DNA from: an uncultured Clostridia bacterium
GTDB lineage: Bacteria > Bacillota > Clostridia > Christensenellales > Borkfalkiaceae
Reading direction: 5' to 3'
Assembly: GCA_947177825.1 (NCBI GenBank)
Contig: CAMWWA010000028.1
Coordinates: 1 to 11,062, forward strand
DNA: 11,062 bases
Part shown: piece after piece, positions 5,887-11,062 of the stretch
How the letters are laid out: each line of letters opens with the position of its first letter
How positions within the stretch are numbered: the stretch's first letter is position 1
The notes under the pieces: model-generated
What the model was told of the DNA's origin: nothing
Databases searched by the model: none
What the model saw: only the letters and a program-made list of their open reading frames with translations
Made by a program: the position numbers and the translations under genes

Positions 5887-6565
5887 AAACGTTAAAAAGG
5901 CATACGGCACTGCGGATAACAGGCAGCAGGTATTAAAGGGAATCGACCTTACGGTCAACGACGGGGAGTTCGTCGTTATTTTGGGCGCGTCCGGTTCGGG
6001 CAAGTCCACGCTTATGAACGTCGTCAGCGGCTTGGAGCGCCCCGACGAGGGAAAGATTTATTACGACGACAGGGAAATAACCGCGCTCAGCGATAAGCAG
6101 TTGACTCTTTTCAGGCGCGACGAAGTGGGCTTCGTATTTCAGCAGTATTATCTTCTGCCCGATATGACGGTGGATAAAAACGTGCGTATGGGCGCTGACC
6201 TCGCGAAGAATAAGGACTACCGCAAAATTATCGAAGCAATAGGGCTGAAAGACAAATTGCATAAATATCCGCGCCAGCTTTCGGGCGGCGAACAGCAGAG
6301 AGTTGCGGTTGCGCGCGCTTTGGCAAAGCTTCCAAAGGTGCTGTTTATGGACGAACCTACGGGCGCGCTGGACGAACAGACGGGCAGGCAGTTGCTGGAC
6401 TACGTTCTTAATCTGAAAAAGGAGAGCGGTTTTACGCTTATAATGGTAACGCACAACGCAAACATTGCCGAAACTGCGGAAACCATAGTAAAGCTGAACA
6501 GTGGTGCAATTGTTGAAGTTTGCAAAAACGAGTCGCCAAAGGGCGCATACGAAATAGGTTGGTAA
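5873..6565 (+). CDS. ABC transporter ATPase, MacB/LolD-type
   Basis: A 230-aa cytoplasmic ATPase that powers the FtsX-type permease encoded next. Walker [10 protein letters not shown] is at residues 38-46. The Q-loop is in [10 protein letters not shown], the signature motif is [15 protein letters not shown], Walker B is [12 protein letters not shown], and the H-loop is VTHN. The MDEPTGALD and FQQYYLLP wording is characteristic of the LolD/MacB/FtsE group that pairs with FtsX-fold permeases. GAGGT (5863-5867) precedes ATG 5873 by 5 nt, and the start overlaps the regulator gene. Only two bases separate its stop from the permease ATG. The likely role is export or extraction of a membrane-active compound or lipid under TetR control; the substrate is unknown. 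Confidence 0.95.
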   Translation: MIRIENVKKAYGTADNRQQVLKGIDLTVNDGEFVVILGASGSGKSTLMNVVSGLERPDEGKIYYDDREITALSDKQLTLFRRDEVGFVFQQYYLLPDMTVDKNVRMGADLAKNKDYRKIIEAIGLKDKLHKYPRQLSGGEQQRVAVARALAKLPKVLFMDEPTGALDEQTGRQLLDYVLNLKKESGFTLIMVTHNANIAETAETIVKLNSGAIVEVCKNESPKGAYEIGW

Positions 6566-6567
6566 TT

Positions 6568-7701
6568 ATGACGGTATCAATTAAAGACGCTTTAAAATTC
6601 ATAGGGATAATTATAACCGTTTGCTGTGCAATATTTGTCTGTAACCTGTTTCTGAACTACGGAATCGATTTGAACGCTGTCGCCGATGCGGTTACGGAAA
6701 AACAGCAAGTTGCGTTCACGGCTTTAAAATTGAATAACAAGGTGGTTTGCGCCGTGACGGGAGGGTGCCTCGGTCTCACTTCCGCAGTACTGCTCGTCTT
6801 CTATATCGGGCACTATATTAAGGAACACTCGGCACGGTTCGGCATCTTAAAGGCGCTTGGCTACGGCGACTTTAGAGTGGCGGCAGGTTGCGCCGTATTC
6901 GGTTTTTGCGTATTTGTGGGAGCGGCGGCAGGCTACGGGCTCAGTTGGGCGATGATGGTCAGATTTTACGCAAAACAAAACGAGGGCGCAATTATACCGA
7001 CGGTAATTCTGCACTATCATCCCGTATTGCTTTTAACGGTTATTCTGCCCACGTTATTTTACTCGGCGCTGTCCGTTTTGATTGCTTACTTCAAATTGAA
7101 ATCGCCTGCACTTACGCTTATAAAGGGCGGAGAAAGAAGGCGGCCGATAAAGGATAAAAAGTCAAAAGAGGGTAGAAGCTTTTTAACCGAGCTGGCTTTT
7201 AACGTATTTAAGGACAGAAAGCTGCTCGTCTTTTTTGTCGGGTTCGGTTGCTTTTGCTTTTCCACTATGACGCAAATGGGACTGTCCATGCGCGATTACG
7301 CAAGCGATATGATGGGGTATATGATTCTCATCATCGGGCTTGTGCTTGCGGCAATGTCGCTGTTGCTTGCGCTAAGCGCGGTTGTGGGCGGCAACGCAAA
7401 GACGATAGCTATGTTAAAAGCCAACGGATATAGTATGAAAGAGAGCGGCATTGCGGTGCTCGGTTTGTATCATATTCCGGCGGTCATAGGTTTTGCTATC
7501 GGAAGCGTATATCAGTGGGGAGTGCTGAACGTTATGATAAATATCGTGTTCTCGTCGGTTGAAGGCACGTTGCATTATTCTTTCGACTGGGCGTTGTTCG
7601 GTATTTGTCTGGCAATTTTTATAGTTGCCTATGAGGGGCTGAACTTTATTTATGCGCTTCTTATAGCAAAGACGCCAGTAAAGTCGGTCATGAGCGAGTA
7701 A
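6568..7701 (+). CDS. FtsX-family ABC transporter permease (compact, two FtsX domains)
   Basis: A 377-aa integral membrane protein with about eight predicted membrane helices in two groups of four: roughly 11-30, 59-82, 103-126 and 146-168, then about 207-226, 236-262, 287-306 and 332-357. Each half carries an FtsX-like coupling segment, RFGILKALGY at 90-99 and AKTIAMLKANGY in the second half. The loop between helices 1 and 2 is only about 30 residues, so the large extracytoplasmic domain of MacB-like permeases is missing. ATG 6568 was chosen because it lies 2 nt after the ATPase stop; an in-frame TTG at 6520 would overlap the ATPase by 46 nt. The Shine-Dalgarno is weak, fitting translational coupling. 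It probably acts as the membrane half of the transporter, each chain supplying both FtsX repeats. Confidence 0.87.
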   Translation: MTVSIKDALKFIGIIITVCCAIFVCNLFLNYGIDLNAVADAVTEKQQVAFTALKLNNKVVCAVTGGCLGLTSAVLLVFYIGHYIKEHSARFGILKALGYGDFRVAAGCAVFGFCVFVGAAAGYGLSWAMMVRFYAKQNEGAIIPTVILHYHPVLLLTVILPTLFYSALSVLIAYFKLKSPALTLIKGGERRRPIKDKKSKEGRSFLTELAFNVFKDRKLLVFFVGFGCFCFSTMTQMGLSMRDYASDMMGYMILIIGLVLAAMSLLLALSAVVGGNAKTIAMLKANGYSMKESGIAVLGLYHIPAVIGFAIGSVYQWGVLNVMINIVFSSVEGTLHYSFDWALFGICLAIFIVAYEGLNFIYALLIAKTPVKSVMSE

Positions 7702-7713
7702 GGACATAATAAG

Positions 7714-7740
7714 AAAAAACGGCGTTCGCGCCGTTTTTTT
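7714..7740 (+). terminator. Rho-independent terminator of the tetR-ABC operon
   Basis: AAAAAACGGCG (7714-7724) pairs with CGCCGTTTTTT (7729-7739) around a stable TTCG tetraloop, ending in seven T. Confidence 0.93.
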
Positions 7741-7753
7741 GCCGTTAAATAAG

Positions 7754-7782
7754 TTGATTTTTAGCGGCTGTTGTTGTATTAT
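7754..7782 (+). promoter_or_regulatory. Promoter of the tRNA-Arg gene
   Basis: TTGATT (7754-7759), a 17-bp spacer and TATTAT (7777-7782). An overlapping TATAAT at 7780-7785 would need a 20-bp spacer. The predicted start, about 7789, is roughly 24 nt before the tRNA. Confidence 0.6.
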
Positions 7783-7812
7783 AATATGGCTTTACGAAAT
7801 AACTTAATAAAC

Positions 7813-7887
7813 GCTTCCGTAGTTAAATGGATATAATAAACCCCTCCTAAGGGTTAGTTATGGGTTCGATTCCCGTCGGGAGTACCA
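7813..7887 (+). tRNA. tRNA-Arg (anticodon CCT)
   Basis: A complete cloverleaf can be folded by hand. The acceptor GCTTCCG (7813-7819) pairs with CGGGAGT (7877-7883) with two G-T pairs. The D stem GTTA/TAAT encloses an AATGGATA loop. The anticodon stem AACCC/GGGTT has loop CTCCTAA, with anticodon CCT at 7846-7848. The variable loop is 4 nt. The T stem ATGGG/CCCGT has loop TTCGATT. Discriminator A (7884) and an encoded CCA (7885-7887) complete the 75-nt gene. It decodes the AGG arginine codon. Its 3' end is duplicated downstream at 7995-8015. Confidence 0.93.
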
Positions 7888-7889
7888 AA
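7869..7889 (+). repeat. Direct repeat copy 1, within the tRNA-Arg 3' end
   Basis: A 21-nt stretch from the T-loop to two bases past CCA, with core TTCCCGTCGGGAGTACCA. It is identical to 7995-8015. Attachment sites of tRNA-targeting integrases typically cover this part of a tRNA gene. Confidence 0.85.
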
Positions 7890-7930
7890 GTCCGCCAATC
7901 GCATTAATGCGGTTGGCGGACTTTAATAAT
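7887..7930 (+). terminator. Hairpin directly after the tRNA, probable terminator
   Basis: AAAGTCCGCCAA (7887-7898) pairs with TTGGCGGACTTT (7913-7924), extended by TCGCA/TGCGG to a 17-bp stem with a TTAA loop. Only a short T-tract (CTTTAATAATT) follows. The long stem begins at the last base of CCA, fitting termination and 3'-end processing. Confidence 0.7.
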
Positions 7931-7994
7931 TCTGACAATTGCGACAAACCATACGGGTTCGCCCCGACTTTGTCGGCACGGAGCGAAGCGCAGT

Positions 7995-8015
7995 ATTCCC
8001 GTCGGGAGTACCAAA
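7995..8015 (+). repeat. Direct repeat copy 2, displaced tRNA-Arg 3' end
   Basis: Identical over 21 nt to 7869-7889, including the T-stem 3' side, acceptor 3' strand, discriminator and CCA. The sequence in front (7945-7994) does not supply the rest of a cloverleaf, so this is a tRNA fragment, not a second tRNA. The 105 nt between the copies hold only hairpins, including CCGAC-TTT-GTCGG at 7964-7976, and no gene. It may be the scar of an integrated element or of a local duplication. Confidence 0.85.
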
Positions 8016-8059
8016 AGCGGCTGTTAATACAGTCCTTTTTTAAAATTTTTAATGCCGTC

Positions 8060-8087
8060 TTGACATTCGCTATAAAAATGATATAAT
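8060..8087 (+). promoter_or_regulatory. Sigma-A promoter of the EAL-protein operon
   Basis: TTGACA (8060-8065), a 16-bp spacer and TATAAT (8082-8087), with TGA directly before the -10 (extended -10). The predicted start is about 8094, 39 nt before the GTG start. Confidence 0.87.
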
Positions 8088-8132
8088 GTATTATGTATTA
8101 TACCGTGCAGAAGCATTGGCGGGGGAAAATCG

Positions 8133-10283
8133 GTGAAAAAAAGAAAAAGAGCTTTACCCGAACTTAATAAATCTTCCGTGTGGAAAATGTTCATTTTCGT
8201 CGCGATAATCGTTCTTGTGGAGGTCGCGGCAGGTCTGTTCATTTTCAGTCAGTTTTCTTCGCGCTCGTATAAGCAGGAATACGCCGCAATTCAGCAGAAG
8301 GCGGACGGCGTATCGAGTAAGATATATCAAGCCCATAGCGACGATATCAATAATATAGAAAGCGACGAAGCTTTGCTTACCGCAATAACGGAAGAGTGTG
8401 CAGCAACCGGCGAATTCGAATATTATATCGTTTTCAGCGAGGCAAGCGGCGGAAAAATCGTAAGCGGCGGCGGACTGAATCTCAGCGGAAATCTCCGCGA
8501 TAACTACGGGCTTTCTTACAACTCGGTCGGTAGAATCGAAGTTAGCGGCAAGACTTACGTCTTTGCACCGTCGGCTCTCGGCAAAAGCGGTTACCGCATA
8601 GGCGGATTGAAAGACTTTACCGAACACCAGAAAATTATCACCAACCTGCGCGGAAATACCGTTGCTATTTTAATTGCCGCGGGTATGGTAATTACGGCGG
8701 CTTTCGTCATTTACGCTTATCTGCTTGCAAACAAGGAGAGGACGCACCACTTCAAATACCGCGTCAAGCTGAATAAGGATGGTAAAATCGTAAAGTCCAA
8801 CGCGGCTTTCAAGCACGAATTTGCGTCTGTTTCCTCGATTGATACGGCAAACCTCAACAAGGACAGCTTCAACCTTGTAAACATGAGCGGCACAACCGGT
8901 GAAAAGCTGGTTACTATGCGGCTTTCGCATTCGCTCGTTCTTGCAGGTGACGTGGCAAACGCAGAATCGTTTATTCAGAGCGGTGGTGACGCCTCGGGCG
9001 AACTCGACGCCGACGGAAAGACGACGTCTTCGCTTTCCAAGGTTTTCGAAGGCTTTACGACAAAGGGCAAAAGAACGCTGCTCGGCGTTATCTTTATAAG
9101 CAATCTCGACAGAATAAAGACGCTGTTCGGCAAGCAGATGGCTATCGATATTCAGCATATCATAGTCAAAAAGGTGCGTGAAAAGTTCACTTATGCCTAC
9201 GAGCTTGATTTCGGTTATATCGGCGTCACGTATCCCGACGGTAAAAAGCTTGACAATCTTATGTCGGATATGGAGGATATCCACAGATATATAAACGCGC
9301 CCATCAAGATGGAGGACAACCTTTTCACTCTTGACATAAAGGCAGGTTTTGCAATGTGCGACGCTTCGATGCAGCCGCTCAATTTCGAGCACGCTTACAA
9401 AGCTGCAGAGGCGGCGCGCCAGCGCGTAATGGATACCAATATTGCCGACTATATCGTTTACCACGAGTCGCAGAGAAAGCTTTACGACAAATATTTCATC
9501 ACCTTCGACATCAAGCAGATGCTTTCGGAAGGCGCGTTCGAGATGGAATATCAGCCGCAATATAATATAAAGGAAGAGAGGATAGAGGGCTTCGAGGCGC
9601 TGTTCCGCGTCAAGAAAAGCTGGAACGTCAACGTCGATACGTTCTCTTTCATAACCTATGCGGAGCGCACGGGCGCGATGGTTCAGCTCGGTGATTTCAT
9701 ATTCGATACGGGCATGCAGTTTGCAAAGAAGCTGGAAGGCAAAAACGTCAGCGTGTCGCTTAACGTGTCGCCCGTTCAGCTGATGCAGGCGGGCTTTACG
9801 GAAAACTTTTTGCGCCTCTATAAAAAATACGATTTAAAACCCCGTTCGATTTGCGTGGAAATAACCGAAAGCTTTTTAATGACCAACTTTACGGAAACGC
9901 TCAAAAAGCTGGATATTTTAACCGCTCAGGGTATCGACGTGCATCTTGACGACTTCGGTACGGAATATTCGTCGTTGCTGTACATCAAAAAGTTGCCTAT
10001 TTCTACAATTAAGATTGATAAAGAGTTCGTCAAAGACGTTCTTACAAGTAAAGAGAGCCAGGCAATTATCAAATTCATTACGAACATTGCAAAGCTTTTA
10101 AACAGAACGACTATCTGCGAAGGCGTTGAAACCACGCAGGAATTCGATATGCTGAACTACCTGGGGTGCGATACCATACAGGGTTGGATTATCGGCAAAT
10201 CTATGAAGCCCGACGCGGCATTAGAAATAGTAGATACTTTCGATTACAAGAAAATTGCGGCGGCTAAGAACGGCGGCAAGTAA
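8133..10283 (+). CDS. Membrane sensor with degenerate GGDEF and EAL domains (c-di-GMP phosphodiesterase)
   Basis: A 716-aa protein likely to hydrolyse cyclic di-GMP to pGpG. Architecture: basic N-terminus, TM1 at about 19-39, an extracytoplasmic sensor region of about 135 residues, TM2 at about 177-198, a cytoplasmic linker at about 205-300 of uncertain fold, a GGDEF-like domain at about 310-450, and an EAL domain at about 460-705. The GGDEF signature is replaced by YELDFG (356-361), so it should not make c-di-GMP but could still bind nucleotide. The EAL domain keeps the catalytic and metal residues: Glu488 (EAL), Asn544, Glu579 (ITE), Asp606-Asp607, Lys627, Glu663/Glu666 (EGVE) and Gln683. 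One change is DDFGTEYSS for the usual DDFGTGYSS in loop 6. The start is GTG 8133, with GGGGGA upstream. It heads an operon with the next EAL gene, 21 nt away. Confidence 0.92.
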   Translation: MKKRKRALPELNKSSVWKMFIFVAIIVLVEVAAGLFIFSQFSSRSYKQEYAAIQQKADGVSSKIYQAHSDDINNIESDEALLTAITEECAATGEFEYYIVFSEASGGKIVSGGGLNLSGNLRDNYGLSYNSVGRIEVSGKTYVFAPSALGKSGYRIGGLKDFTEHQKIITNLRGNTVAILIAAGMVITAAFVIYAYLLANKERTHHFKYRVKLNKDGKIVKSNAAFKHEFASVSSIDTANLNKDSFNLVNMSGTTGEKLVTMRLSHSLVLAGDVANAESFIQSGGDASGELDADGKTTSSLSKVFEGFTTKGKRTLLGVIFISNLDRIKTLFGKQMAIDIQHIIVKKVREKFTYAYELDFGYIGVTYPDGKKLDNLMSDMEDIHRYINAPIKMEDNLFTLDIKAGFAMCDASMQPLNFEHAYKAAEAARQRVMDTNIADYIVYHESQRKLYDKYFITFDIKQMLSEGAFEMEYQPQYNIKEERIEGFEALFRVKKSWNVNVDTFSFITYAERTGAMVQLGDFIFDTGMQFAKKLEGKNVSVSLNVSPVQLMQAGFTENFLRLYKKYDLKPRSICVEITESFLMTNFTETLKKLDILTAQGIDVHLDDFGTEYSSLLYIKKLPISTIKIDKEFVKDVLTSKESQAIIKFITNIAKLLNRTTICEGVETTQEFDMLNYLGCDTIQGWIIGKSMKPDAALEIVDTFDYKKIAAAKNGGK

Positions 10284-10304
10284 TTTGCATTTTAAAGGAG
10301 CGTT

Positions 10305-11062
10305 ATGTTAACCTCGTTACTGGAAGAAAACACATTAAATCTTGATTTGGGCGTTTACATACTTTTGGTAGTATTGTTTTTCGTGTTCTGCATAGGCGCG
10401 TGCGTTTTTCTCTTTTTCGGAATAAGGAAGGACAGGAACAGACTTATTGCCGAAAAGTACAAGATTAAGGAGCTGGACAGGCTCGGCTTCGAGGAGCTGC
10501 TCAAACATAAGTACGAAATTAACCGCGGCGATTTACACTTTTCCGTCATATTGATTCAAATTGACGGAATGTCGGATATGAAGCTTTCGCTTGGCGAAAG
10601 GCAGGTTAAAAAGATTACCCAGATGCTTCGCGAGCGCATTATGCGCGTTATTCCCCGCGGTTCCAAAGTCTGCGACTACGACGACGAGTGCCTTGCGGTT
10701 TATATCGAAGAGCATATGGACAATACAGGCTTGACTAATATTGCAACCGTAACCATATCGGAGTGCAACAAGCCCGTAACTTTGCTTACGCGCGCAAAGC
10801 TTAATATCAACGTCAATCTGGGTATTGCAAGCAACAACGAATTCAGTGCCGACGCCGTTGCGCTGTTGCAGAATATCGAGCTTGCGCTGGTTACCGCAAA
10901 GAAGGACGGATTAAATAAATTCGTTATCTATTCAGAAGTGCTTGCGGAAACGCAGACCGACGAGTACAAGCAGTACCAGGATATCAAAACGGCAATTGCG
11001 GAGCATCAGTTTACGCTGTTCTATCAGCCTATTTACGACCTCAACCGCAATAAGGCTATTGC
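10305..11062 (+). CDS. Membrane-anchored degenerate GGDEF-EAL protein (cut by right window edge)
   Basis: 252 codons are visible, with no stop before the edge. One TM helix lies at about 17-40, then a basic/charged linker. A GGDEF-like domain at about 60-215 has its signature degraded to YDDEC (125-129), so cyclase activity is unlikely. An EAL domain begins at about 233 (EHQFTLFYQPIYDL), matching the FxxxYQPI opening of EAL domains. Its catalytic residues lie outside the window, so activity cannot be judged. ATG 10305 has AAGGAG at 10295-10300, only 4 nt away. It follows the first EAL gene by 21 nt with no terminator, so both are probably co-transcribed from the promoter at 8060. It lacks the large extracytoplasmic sensor of its neighbour and is therefore a likely partner or paralogue with a different input. 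Confidence 0.88.
   Translation, partial: MLTSLLEENTLNLDLGVYILLVVLFFVFCIGACVFLFFGIRKDRNRLIAEKYKIKELDRLGFEELLKHKYEINRGDLHFSVILIQIDGMSDMKLSLGERQVKKITQMLRERIMRVIPRGSKVCDYDDECLAVYIEEHMDNTGLTNIATVTISECNKPVTLLTRAKLNINVNLGIASNNEFSADAVALLQNIELALVTAKKDGLNKFVIYSEVLAETQTDEYKQYQDIKTAIAEHQFTLFYQPIYDLNRNKAI

Noticed and set aside
6520..6567. TTG at 6520 as the permease start
   Set aside because: It overlaps the ATPase C-terminus by 46 nt and adds a basic tail; ATG 6568 fits the operon spacing.
7945..8020. A second tRNA ending at the repeat copy
   Set aside because: Only the 3' part is present; no 5' acceptor strand, D arm or anticodon arm can be folded from the preceding bases.
7702..8132. Riboswitch, CRISPR or small-protein gene in the gene-free gap
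   Set aside because: Apart from the tRNA, its promoter, hairpins, the repeat and the EAL promoter, I see no regularly spaced repeats, no recognisable riboswitch core and no supported short reading frame.
8670..9560. 296-codon minus-strand frame inside the EAL gene
   Set aside because: It lies wholly opposite a gene with clear EAL motifs and shows no domain signature, promoter or terminator of its own.

Overview
The window looks like a chromosomal segment of a low-to-medium GC Bacillota (Firmicutes), most likely an uncultured member of the Clostridia. This is inferred from clostridial-type MurG motifs, class II FBP aldolase next to a glycolytic GAPDH, strong GGAGG-type ribosome binding sites, near-consensus sigma-A promoters with 16-17 bp spacers, and frequent GC-rich hairpin plus T-run terminators. 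No transposase, phage gene or CRISPR array is visible. Species cannot be fixed from sequence reading alone.

Layout. At the left edge the start of murG (minus strand, running off the window) lies divergently from a small membrane-anchored protein of unknown function (595-945). That gene's near-consensus promoter places the transcription start on or next to its ATG. Next come two minus-strand genes: a small putative lipoprotein (995-1405) and class II fructose-bisphosphate aldolase (1494-2360). Divergent from the aldolase is gap (2600-3616), so two central glycolytic enzymes share a 239-bp promoter region.

The segment 3695-5216 is one transcription unit with its own consensus promoter and a 12-bp-stem terminator. 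It encodes a 170-aa helical protein followed by a patatin-like phospholipase. The phospholipase frame has no ATG, GTG or TTG upstream of its oxyanion-hole motif. Instead it overlaps the upstream gene in the -1 frame exactly where there is an in-phase A_AAA_AAA_G slippery heptamer, a 5-nt spacer and a 9-bp GC-rich stem-loop. This is the most striking signal in the window: a candidate programmed -1 ribosomal frameshift giving a 468-aa coiled-coil/patatin fusion.

A TetR regulator, an ABC ATPase and an FtsX-type permease form a tight operon (5311-7701). Its promoter carries a 12-bp palindrome starting at the predicted transcription start, consistent with autoregulation. It is followed by a UUCG-loop terminator.

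The 7702-8132 gap holds a tRNA-Arg(CCT) gene with its own promoter and a downstream hairpin. It also holds a second copy of the last 21 nt of the tRNA end region 126 bp downstream, which resembles an attachment-site duplication. The right end carries two consecutive membrane-anchored c-di-GMP signalling proteins. Each has a degenerate GGDEF domain followed by an EAL domain; the first is complete with all visible catalytic residues, and the second is cut by the window edge.
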